Assembly (NCBI GenBank): GCA_029938715.1
Contig: JAOZUK010000003.1
Coordinates: 8,925-72,924 of the forward strand
Length of the DNA stretch: 64,000 nucleotides
Source: Bacteroidales bacterium
GTDB taxonomy: Bacteria > Bacteroidota > Bacteroidia > Bacteroidales > GCA-2748055
Direction: 5' to 3'
A program made the translations under genes and the position numbers. Under the pieces are notes generated by a model, which was not told the origin of the DNA, ran no database searches, and was given only the letters and a program-made list of their open reading frames with translations. This document shows positions 45,917 to 53,798 of this stretch, in pieces. Positions within the stretch are counted from its first letter, which is position 1. Each line of letters begins with the position of its first letter.

Positions 45917-46918
45917 ATGATCGTAATTCAGTCTTATTTTGTCGCAGTACTCATGTGCGTAATAACCATGCTCTGCTGGGGTTCATGGGCCAATACTCAA
46001 AAATTGGCTTCCAAAAAATGGGCTTTCCAGCTCTTCTATTGGGATTACTCTCTTGGAGTTCTGATCCTCTCATTAATCCTGGCCTTTACCATGGGTAGTA
46101 CCGGAGAGGAAGGAAGAAGTTTTCTGGCCGACCTGGGACAAGCCGACGGAAAAGCCATCGGGTCTGCTTTGTTGGGAGGAGCTGTATTTAATATTGCCAA
46201 TCTGCTGATTGTGGTGGCTATTAATATTGCTGGTATGGCAGTTGCCTTTCCCATTGGTATCGGTCTGGCCCTGGTGATCGGAGTGATAGTGAACTACGTT
46301 GCCACGCCTCTGGGTAATCCGGTGATCCTCTTTGCGGGAGTAGCCCTGGTGGTAATTGCTATTATTATTGATGCCATAGCCTATCGAAAACACAGCGGGG
46401 GAGGAATGTCGGCTACCACCAAGGGAATTACAATCTCCATACTGGGAGGTATTTTGATGGGCTTCTTCTACAGGTTTGTGGCCGCCTCCATGGCTACCGA
46501 TTTTGCCAATCCGGAAGTTGGCAGACTTACTCCATACACAGCCTCTGTAATATTTGCTCTGGGTTTATTGCTCTCAAATTTCGTGTGGAATACCTTCTTC
46601 ATGTATAAGCCCATATCGGGTGATAGAGCCACATACAGAGACTACTTCAAGAAAGGTGGTACCAAACTGCATATGATCGGAATTCTGGGAGGAATGATCT
46701 GGAGCCTGGGAATGAGCTTCAGCATCATTGCATCTGGTCAGGCAGGGTATGCCATCTCTTATGGATTGGGACAGGGAGCCACTCTTATTGCAGCACTCTG
46801 GGGGGTCTTTATATGGAAGGAATTTGGAAATGCAGAAGGCTTGAAGGGATTGTTGCTCGCCATGTTCCTCTTTTTCCTGGCCGGATTGGCGCTGATTATA
46901 GCTTCCCGCCTGGTTTAG
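45917..46918 (+). CDS. DMT/GRP-type sugar or nucleoside permease
   Basis: 333 aa with about 10 transmembrane helices. The N-terminus (LCWGSWANTQKLASKKW) and repeated Gly-rich helices (GGAVFNIANLLIVVAIN, AVAFPIGIGLALVIG) resemble the drug/metabolite superfamily's GRP/RhaT-like sugar uptake proteins. Ribokinase follows 27 bp downstream, so ribose or a nucleoside-derived sugar is the best substrate guess. It starts a new block after a 108-bp gap. Confidence 0.82.
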   Translation: MIVIQSYFVAVLMCVITMLCWGSWANTQKLASKKWAFQLFYWDYSLGVLILSLILAFTMGSTGEEGRSFLADLGQADGKAIGSALLGGAVFNIANLLIVVAINIAGMAVAFPIGIGLALVIGVIVNYVATPLGNPVILFAGVALVVIAIIIDAIAYRKHSGGGMSATTKGITISILGGILMGFFYRFVAASMATDFANPEVGRLTPYTASVIFALGLLLSNFVWNTFFMYKPISGDRATYRDYFKKGGTKLHMIGILGGMIWSLGMSFSIIASGQAGYAISYGLGQGATLIAALWGVFIWKEFGNAEGLKGLLLAMFLFFLAGLALIIASRLV

Positions 46919-46945
46919 GTAATTATTCTAAATTGAACTGAGAAA

Positions 46946-47884
46946 ATGAAAAAAATACTAGTAGTTGGCAGCTCCAATACAGATCTGATCATTAAAGTGC
47001 CTGAGATCCCAAGACCCGGAGAAACTTTGCTGGGTGGGGAGTTTCAGACCTTCCAGGGTGGCAAAGGAGCTAATCAGGCGGTAGCAGCAGCACGTGGAGG
47101 CGGGGACGTGGTTTTTATTGCTTCTGTAGGTGGTGATACCTATGGAGAAGAATCAATCAAAGGCTATAAACTGGATAACATCAATACTGAGGATATTAAG
47201 ATTTGCAAGAAGATTCCGTCTGGTGTTGCCATGATCACCATTTCGGATAGTGGAGAGAATGCCATTACGGTTGCTTCCGGTGCAAATGCAGAGTTGAAGC
47301 CTGAGGACCTGGATGAGGCAGAGGAGGCATTTCATGAGGCTGAATATATGTTGGTACAATTGGAAACCCCTCTGGATACTGTTCAGAAGGCAGTGGAAAT
47401 CAGTGCTGAGTTTGATACGAAAGTGATCCTAAATCCTGCTCCGGCAGCTGAACTACCAGATGAGATTATTTCCCAGGTTGATATCATCACCCCCAATGAG
47501 ACAGAAGCTGAGCGACTGACCGGGGTAACGGTTTCCAATGAATTGGATGCAGTAAAGGCTGCTGATATCCTGCATAAACGAGGGGTGAAGACTGTAATTA
47601 TTACCATGGGAGCCATGGGAGCTTTCCTGTCAGATCAAATTACAGGAGTTAAAAACCTTGTTCCTGGATTCAAAGTTGATCCTGTGGATACTACGGCTGC
47701 AGGTGATGTTTTCAACGGTCAGCTGGCGGTGGCCCTTGCCGAAGGATTGCCTCTTGAAAATGCCATCCGTCAGGCCAATGCCGCGGCTGCACTGTCGGTG
47801 CAGAAACTGGGTGCCCAGAGTTCTATTCCCAGGAGGGAGGAGACGGACTATTTTCTTGAAGAACAGCTAAAAACAGATAATTAA
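46946..47884 (+). CDS. rbsK: Ribokinase
   Basis: 312 aa PfkB-family sugar kinase. The N-terminal signature GGKGANQAVAAARGG and the C-terminal DTTAAGDVFNGQLAVAL with the catalytic Asp and anion hole are ribokinase-like. NPAPAAELPDEI and TPNETEAERLTGV are also typical of RbsK. It phosphorylates D-ribose to ribose-5-phosphate in the cytoplasm. The start codon follows the permease stop by 27 bp, and the ADP-ribosylglycohydrolase-like gene starts 7 bp after its stop. Confidence 0.92.
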   Translation: MKKILVVGSSNTDLIIKVPEIPRPGETLLGGEFQTFQGGKGANQAVAAARGGGDVVFIASVGGDTYGEESIKGYKLDNINTEDIKICKKIPSGVAMITISDSGENAITVASGANAELKPEDLDEAEEAFHEAEYMLVQLETPLDTVQKAVEISAEFDTKVILNPAPAAELPDEIISQVDIITPNETEAERLTGVTVSNELDAVKAADILHKRGVKTVIITMGAMGAFLSDQITGVKNLVPGFKVDPVDTTAAGDVFNGQLAVALAEGLPLENAIRQANAAAALSVQKLGAQSSIPRREETDYFLEEQLKTDN

Positions 47885-47891
47885 GATTAAG

Positions 47892-49475
47892 ATGAAAGCA
47901 AGAATTCACACGCACAAAGGGATTATATTGGCCACATTGATCGTTGGAATGGTTGCAATATCCTGTACTCCAAAAAGTGGAAGTGATGAAAGTGCCAATT
48001 ACCCCACTGAATTTACCCTCACAAAGGGTGAATTGCTGGATAAAATCAAAGGAGGTTGGGCCGGACAGGTCATCGGGTGTACCTATGGAGGCCCCACCGA
48101 ATTCAAATACAAGGGGACCATGATTCAGGAGTATATTCCTATTGTATGGGATGAGACCAGAATGGAGTGGTATTATAACCATGCACCGGGATTGTACGAC
48201 GATATTTACATGGATCTCACCTTTGTGGATATTTTCGAGAAAGAGGGACTGGATGCTCCCGCTTCATCACATGCACATGCTTTTGCCAATGCCGAGTACA
48301 TGTTATGGCACGCTAATCAGGCAGCCAGGTACAACATCCTGAACGGAATGGAACCACCGGCCTCGGGACACTGGGAAAACAATCCCCATGCAGATGACAT
48401 AGATTTTCAGATTGAGGCCGATTTTGCAGGTTTGATGAATCCTGGAATGGTGAATTCATCCTCAGAAGTATGCGACCGGGTGGGACATATCATGAACTAT
48501 GGAGACGGATGGTACGGGGGTGTCTATGTGGCAGCCATGTATTCATTGGCATTCTATTCAGACGATGTGGATTTTGTAGTGAGTGAAGCACTGAAAACTA
48601 TCCCGGCCCAAAGCCAGTTCTACCAGTGCATTGATGATGTAATTGGCTGGTGTGCTGAGTTTCCCGACGACTGGCAAAGGACATGGTTTGAGGTGGAGAA
48701 AAAATGGTCTTCCGATATTGGTTGCCCCGACGGGGTGTTTACCCCCTTTAACATTGATGCCAAAATTAACGCAGCCTACATTGTCATAGGAATGCTGTAT
48801 GGGGAAGGAGATTTTGGAAAAACCCTGGAAATCAGCACCCGCTGCGGACAGGATTCGGATTGTAATCCTGCAAGCGCAGGCGGAATTGTGGCTACCATGA
48901 TGGGATATGATGCCATTCCTGACTACTGGAAACAGGGACTCAACAGGGTGGAGGATATGGATTTTAAATACACCACCATTTCGCTCAATGATACTTACGA
49001 AATGGGATTCGGTCATGCCATCGAGATGATTCAGCGAAATGGCGGCAAGGCCGAAGGAGAAACCTTAACCATTCCCCTGCAGAAACCCGAAACTGTTGTT
49101 TTTGAAAAAGCTTTTGAGGGTCACTATCCGATTCAGAAGATTAACATTCCATGGAACAGCAACAGCCTTACTGCGGAAGGAATCCAGGAGACCAGCATTG
49201 ATTTCAATGGGAAAGGATTTACCATCGGAGGTGGAGCCTCAAAACTTCATGGGGTAGAAAAAGAACAGGAGCTGATCATTGATGTATATATTGATGGTAA
49301 ACTATATGAAACGGCCACTTTACCCACCTGGTACCAGTCTAGAAGGCATGAGGTAACCTGGAAATATAACCTTGAGAATGGGGACCATACAGTGAAAATT
49401 GTTTGGAAAAACCCCATGAAAGGATACCAGGTGAATGTGCGGAACATGATTGTTTACGGGCCCGATCCGGTTTAG
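47892..49475 (+). CDS. ADP-ribosylglycohydrolase-family lipoprotein
   Basis: 527 aa with lipobox ISC (C25). The all-helical ARH domain (about 45-385) has LLDKIKGGWAGQVIGC at the start, YDDIYMDLTFVD as the first metal-binding cluster and CGQDSDCNPASAGGIVATMMG as the second. A C-terminal beta-rich domain (about 390-527) resembles a carbohydrate-binding or jelly-roll fold. ARH-fold enzymes cleave N- or O-glycosidic ADP-ribose bonds, but exported Bacteroidota members may act on other ribosides. Ribokinase and a permease just upstream support a ribose-releasing role (inference). Confidence 0.85.
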   Translation: MKARIHTHKGIILATLIVGMVAISCTPKSGSDESANYPTEFTLTKGELLDKIKGGWAGQVIGCTYGGPTEFKYKGTMIQEYIPIVWDETRMEWYYNHAPGLYDDIYMDLTFVDIFEKEGLDAPASSHAHAFANAEYMLWHANQAARYNILNGMEPPASGHWENNPHADDIDFQIEADFAGLMNPGMVNSSSEVCDRVGHIMNYGDGWYGGVYVAAMYSLAFYSDDVDFVVSEALKTIPAQSQFYQCIDDVIGWCAEFPDDWQRTWFEVEKKWSSDIGCPDGVFTPFNIDAKINAAYIVIGMLYGEGDFGKTLEISTRCGQDSDCNPASAGGIVATMMGYDAIPDYWKQGLNRVEDMDFKYTTISLNDTYEMGFGHAIEMIQRNGGKAEGETLTIPLQKPETVVFEKAFEGHYPIQKINIPWNSNSLTAEGIQETSIDFNGKGFTIGGGASKLHGVEKEQELIIDVYIDGKLYETATLPTWYQSRRHEVTWKYNLENGDHTVKIVWKNPMKGYQVNVRNMIVYGPDPV

Positions 49476-49527
49476 GTAAGAGAGCAATAGCAATTATATG
49501 ATGACAATGAGACTTAGATCGTAAAAG

Positions 49528-51183
49528 ATGAAAACTATCATCACAGCACTGATTTTTTGCCTCGCTCTCTGGGGATGTTCAAGTCCTGCGGGTAACTCTA
49601 CCCATCTAAAAAGTGCCGATGTCATTATCTATGGTGGAACAGCGGCAGCCGTTACTGCTGCGGTTCAACTGACAAAAATGGGAAGGTCTGTAATCATGGT
49701 TTCACCTGATATTCATCTGGGTGGGCTCACCTCTTCCGGTTTGGGTTATACCGATACCGGGAATAAGGAGGTGATTGGTGGGCTATCCCGGGAGTTTTAT
49801 CAGCGAATTTATGCCTATTATCAATCTTCCGAAACCTGGAAATGGCAAAAGATGGAAGAGTACGGAAATAAGGGACAGGGAACACCCGCCATGGATGGCG
49901 ACCAGCGGACCATGTGGATCTTCGAACCCCACATTGCCGAGCAGGTATTTGAGGATTTTGTAAGTGAGTATAAAGTTGAGATCTACCGGAATGAGTGGCT
50001 GGACCGCGAAGATGGGGTGAGCGTTGAAAATGGAAAAATTATTGCCATCACCACCCTCAGTGGTCACACCTACGAAGGGAAAGTGTTTATCGATGCCACC
50101 TACGAAGGTGATCTAATGGCTTCTGCGGGATTGTCATACCATGTGGGCAGGGAAGCCAGCAGCATATACAACGAAATGTGGAATGGGATTCAGGTAGGTG
50201 TTTTGCATCACGGACATCACTTTGGAGAGATGAACATCAGCCCTTACGTTATTCCCGGTGATCCATCCAGTGGTGTATTGCCAAGGATTTCCACGGAAGA
50301 CCCTGGAGTCAAAGGAGAAGGAGATCAGAAGGTTCAGGCTTATTGCTTTCGCACCTGTCTGACCCGGGTGGCCCAAAACCAGGTGCCTTTTGCCAGGCCC
50401 GAAAACTATGATTCCACACAGTATGAACTGCTGGTCAGGGTACTGGATGCCGGATGGAACCAACTGTTCAATAAGTTTGATGCCATTCCAAACCTGAAGA
50501 CAGATGTAAATAACCATGGTCCCTTCAGTTTTGATAACATCGGGATGAACTATGACTATCCTGAAGCCTCCTATGAGAGGCGGAGGGAGATCATCAGGGA
50601 ACATGAAAGTTATCAAAAAGGGTTGCTCTGGTTTATAGCCAGCGACCCCCGGATTCCGGATGAGATTCAGGAAGAAATGAGGGCATGGGGCCTGGCCCGG
50701 GATGAGTTCCCGGATAACGGAAACTGGCCCCATCAGATCTATGTCAGAGAAGCAAGAAGGATGATCGGGGATTTCGTGATGACCGAAAATGAAATCCAGG
50801 GAAGGTCTCCCGTCAACCGTTCCATCGGTATGGGATCCTATACCATGGATTCGCACAACATTCAGCGCTATATCACCCCCGAAGGATATGTACAAAACGA
50901 GGGGGATATCGGGGTCCACCCGCATGAACCCTATAAAATTGATCTTGGCACCATCCTTCCCAGAAAAGAGGAGTGTTCCAACCTGCTGGTCCCGGTAGCG
51001 GTATCCAGTTCTCACATTGCTTTCGGATCCATTCGTATGGAACCGGTTTTTATGATCCTTGGGCAAAGTGCCGCTACCGTAGCAGCCCTGGCCATAGATG
51101 CAGACAAAGCAGTTCAGGAAATTCCATATGCCTTAATCAGGCAGACACTGATTGAAAATGATCAGGTATTAGAACTGGAGTAG
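49528..51183 (+). CDS. FAD-dependent oxidoreductase, lipoprotein
   Basis: 551 aa with lipobox LWGC (C16). The dinucleotide-binding N-terminus is DVIIYGGTAAAVTAAVQL, a GxxxA variant of the FAD_oxidored family, followed by LGGLTSSGLGYTD and a C-terminal SSHIAFGSIRMEP with GQSAATVAAL. Family members are common in polysaccharide loci of Bacteroidota and Planctomycetes, but their substrates are mostly unknown. It lies 52 bp after the ADP-ribosylglycohydrolase-like gene and 25 bp before an esterase. Confidence 0.85.
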   Translation: MKTIITALIFCLALWGCSSPAGNSTHLKSADVIIYGGTAAAVTAAVQLTKMGRSVIMVSPDIHLGGLTSSGLGYTDTGNKEVIGGLSREFYQRIYAYYQSSETWKWQKMEEYGNKGQGTPAMDGDQRTMWIFEPHIAEQVFEDFVSEYKVEIYRNEWLDREDGVSVENGKIIAITTLSGHTYEGKVFIDATYEGDLMASAGLSYHVGREASSIYNEMWNGIQVGVLHHGHHFGEMNISPYVIPGDPSSGVLPRISTEDPGVKGEGDQKVQAYCFRTCLTRVAQNQVPFARPENYDSTQYELLVRVLDAGWNQLFNKFDAIPNLKTDVNNHGPFSFDNIGMNYDYPEASYERRREIIREHESYQKGLLWFIASDPRIPDEIQEEMRAWGLARDEFPDNGNWPHQIYVREARRMIGDFVMTENEIQGRSPVNRSIGMGSYTMDSHNIQRYITPEGYVQNEGDIGVHPHEPYKIDLGTILPRKEECSNLLVPVAVSSSHIAFGSIRMEPVFMILGQSAATVAALAIDADKAVQEIPYALIRQTLIENDQVLELE

Positions 51184-51208
51184 ACAAAACAGATTTTTTT
51201 GTAAATCC

Positions 51209-52072
51209 ATGAAATCAAAAATAAAAACAGCACTATCTGCACTCTTTTGTGTACTGATATTTAGTGCAAGCCTTCCTCTTTTATCCCAATCGACAGACTC
51301 CATACTTTATAAGCAGGTGGACTCAACATCGTTGTACATGCATGTGACATACCCTCCATCCATGAATAATGCAAAGCCATTACCCGCCATGGTGTTTTTC
51401 TTTGGAGGGGGATGGGTTGGGGGAACCACTGGACATTTTGACCCTCATGCTAAATATTTCTCAGAGAGGGGTTTGATCTGTTTCAGGGTAGATTACCGGG
51501 TTAAAAGTAGGCAGGGGACTTCGCCTTTTGAGTCTTTGAAAGATGCAAAATCTGCCATCAGGTTTATTCGGGAACATGCTGAGGATCTCCATGTGGATCC
51601 GCAAAGAATTGTGGCCTCAGGGGGATCGGCGGGAGGACATCTTGCTGCTGCCACCGCTCTGGTCACCTCTTTTAATGAGGGAAGCGATCAACTCTCTTAT
51701 AGTTCTGTACCTAACGCCCTTGTATTATTCAACCCGGTTATCGATAACGGTCCGGGGGGGTATGGATATGAACGAATCGGGGAAGCCTATAAGGATTTCT
51801 CCCCACTCCATAACATCCGGGAAGGTGCACCACCAACCATCTTTTTCCTGGGTACCCAGGACAAGCTTATCCCAGTGGAGACAGCACGTTATTACAAAAC
51901 AGTTATGGAGAAGGTGGGAAGCAGATGTGACCTTTCGCTCTTTGAGGGAGAGGGTCATGGCTTTTTTAATTATGGCAATATTGAAAACTATAAAAAAACA
52001 GTCTCAGAAGCCAATCGGTTCCTTATTTCCCTGGGATACCTGACAGAGGAGCCTGTGATAGAAATAGATTAA
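51209..52072 (+). CDS. Secreted alpha/beta hydrolase (esterase/lipase-like)
   Basis: 287 aa with a signal peptide (ILIFSASLPLLS region). The oxyanion-hole loop is FFFGGGWVGG, an HSL-like HGGG variant. GGSAGGH carries the nucleophile Ser, GTQDKLIP the Asp and GEGHGFF the His. It resembles BD-FAE/carbohydrate esterase-type deacetylases and feruloyl esterases. The sulfatase follows 22 bp downstream. Confidence 0.87.
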   Translation: MKSKIKTALSALFCVLIFSASLPLLSQSTDSILYKQVDSTSLYMHVTYPPSMNNAKPLPAMVFFFGGGWVGGTTGHFDPHAKYFSERGLICFRVDYRVKSRQGTSPFESLKDAKSAIRFIREHAEDLHVDPQRIVASGGSAGGHLAAATALVTSFNEGSDQLSYSSVPNALVLFNPVIDNGPGGYGYERIGEAYKDFSPLHNIREGAPPTIFFLGTQDKLIPVETARYYKTVMEKVGSRCDLSLFEGEGHGFFNYGNIENYKKTVSEANRFLISLGYLTEEPVIEID

Positions 52073-52094
52073 TCACTTAAAGTAGTATTCGATT

Positions 52095-53735
52095 ATGTAT
52101 AGAAGTGTTCAGATTATTCTGTTAAACCTGCTGTTTTGCACCGCTTGTTTTGCATCGGAACCAGAAAAGCAGGAGCAAAGCGAAGGGAATGGTTCGATGC
52201 CAAATATTGTCTGGCTGGTTGCTGAAGACATGAGCCCGGTGATTCCTTCATTTGGTGATTCAACCATTATCACTCCCAACATCAGCCGTTTGGCATCTGA
52301 AGGAGTTCGTTTCACCAATGTATTTTCAGTGTCGGGTGTATGCTCTCCCAGCAGGGCAGCTTTGGCAACCGGAATGTATCCAACACGCATAGGTGCCACC
52401 CATATGAGAAATTCCGGCCTGGCTAAATTCTTACCTGAAGGAATATTCCCCTATGAAGCTTTGCCTCCGGCAGAGGTCAAAATGCACAGTGAATACCTGA
52501 GAAGAATCGGCTATTACTGCACAAATAATCCCAAAGAAGACTACCAGTTTAAAAAGACCCTCACCGCATGGGATGAGAGCTCATCGAACGCACACTGGAG
52601 GAATAAGGGACCGGGTCAGCCCTTCTTCGCTATCTTTAATTTCAATGTATGTCACGAGTCAAGAATCTGGGTCAAAGCGGAAGACTCCCTTTGGGTTGAT
52701 GCAAATCTGGAGGTTCCTATCCCTCCCTATTTACCCAACAACGATGTGGGAAAAAGGGATGTAAGGCGGATGTATTCCAATGTGCTGGAGATGGATCACC
52801 AGGTGGGTGAAATACTAAAACAGCTGGAGGAGGACGGTTACCTCGACAACACTATTATTGTCTGGTATTCCGATCACGGGGGACCGCTGCCAAGGCAAAA
52901 ACGTTTGTTGTATGAATCCGGATTGAAGGTACCTATGATCATCAGGTATCCAGATCAAAAGGGTGCCGGAGAGATCGATGACAGGTTGATCAGTTTTATC
53001 GATTTTAAGCCCACACTCCTTTCTATGGCAGGAATTGAACCCCCGGAATACCTGGATGGAAGAGCATTTGCTGGTGAATTTGAGTCGCCCGAAAAGCGAA
53101 AATACATCCATGGGGCCGCCGACAGGTTTGATGAAAGAGTAGATAGGATCAGGGCCGTTCGTGACCGGCAGTACAAATACCTGAGGAATTTTATTCCAGA
53201 CCAGGGGTACTATCTTGCACTGGCTTACAGGGAGCAGATGGCTGTGATGAAGGAGTTGTTAAGGATGAGAGACCAGGGAGAGCTTGATGAATACCAGTCA
53301 CAGTGGTTTCGCGAGAGCAAACCTGAAGAGGAGCTATTCGACACCTACAAGGACCCTTATGAACTCAACAACCTGGCACTGGATCCTGCTTATAAGGTGA
53401 AGCTGGAAGAGCTAAGGGAGGAGTGTGATCGCTGGATGGCCGAGACAAACGATATGGGATTAATTCCAGAGCTTGAGTATATTCAAAGCATCTGGCCCGG
53501 AGGTGTTCAACCACAGACCATAGCCCCTGAAATTGAGAAAACAGAGCAGGGATATCGTATAACCTGTAAGACTGAAGGGGCATCCATTGGATATCAGATT
53601 CTGTCGGGAAAGGAGACTGCCGGCAAGACCTGGCAGGTTTATACAGGTCCGCTAGAGCTGGGCCGAAAAGAGAAACTGGTGGCAGTGGCGCATCGCATTG
53701 GTTACAAGCCCAGTGCCCGGGTTCCCATGGAATAG
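52095..53735 (+). CDS. Sulfatase (Cys type) with C-terminal extra domain
   Basis: 546 aa with a signal or lipoprotein N-terminus (LLFCTAC). The first metal motif reads VAEDMSP, with Glu in place of the usual first Asp. VCSPSR gives C83 as the formylglycine residue, and SDHGGPLPRQK carries the second metal loop. The sulfatase domain ends near residue 460; about 75 further residues (from PQTIAPEIEKTEQGYRI) look like a small beta-sandwich of the kind seen at the end of glycosidases and may bind carbohydrate. The lost first Asp appears to be a subfamily feature (S1_16-like, from memory). Confidence 0.9.
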   Translation: MYRSVQIILLNLLFCTACFASEPEKQEQSEGNGSMPNIVWLVAEDMSPVIPSFGDSTIITPNISRLASEGVRFTNVFSVSGVCSPSRAALATGMYPTRIGATHMRNSGLAKFLPEGIFPYEALPPAEVKMHSEYLRRIGYYCTNNPKEDYQFKKTLTAWDESSSNAHWRNKGPGQPFFAIFNFNVCHESRIWVKAEDSLWVDANLEVPIPPYLPNNDVGKRDVRRMYSNVLEMDHQVGEILKQLEEDGYLDNTIIVWYSDHGGPLPRQKRLLYESGLKVPMIIRYPDQKGAGEIDDRLISFIDFKPTLLSMAGIEPPEYLDGRAFAGEFESPEKRKYIHGAADRFDERVDRIRAVRDRQYKYLRNFIPDQGYYLALAYREQMAVMKELLRMRDQGELDEYQSQWFRESKPEEELFDTYKDPYELNNLALDPAYKVKLEELREECDRWMAETNDMGLIPELEYIQSIWPGGVQPQTIAPEIEKTEQGYRITCKTEGASIGYQILSGKETAGKTWQVYTGPLELGRKEKLVAVAHRIGYKPSARVPME

Positions 53736-53763
53736 TAGTCAGCACCTTCACTTAAAAATGCAA

Positions 53764-53771
53764 TATCTTTA
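53764..53771 (+). promoter_or_regulatory. Candidate -7 box (TATCTTTA) for GH78
   Basis: A one-mismatch TAnnTTTG element lies 27 bp before the ATG at 53799. The 63-bp gap after the sulfatase is otherwise AT-rich and non-coding. Confidence 0.3.
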
Positions 53772-53798
53772 ATACAAACCAACCATAACCCCATTTCC

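Noticed and set aside
50134-51066. 310-aa minus-strand ORF of the track
   Set aside because: It is antisense to the FAD oxidoreductase; no motif or start context supports it.
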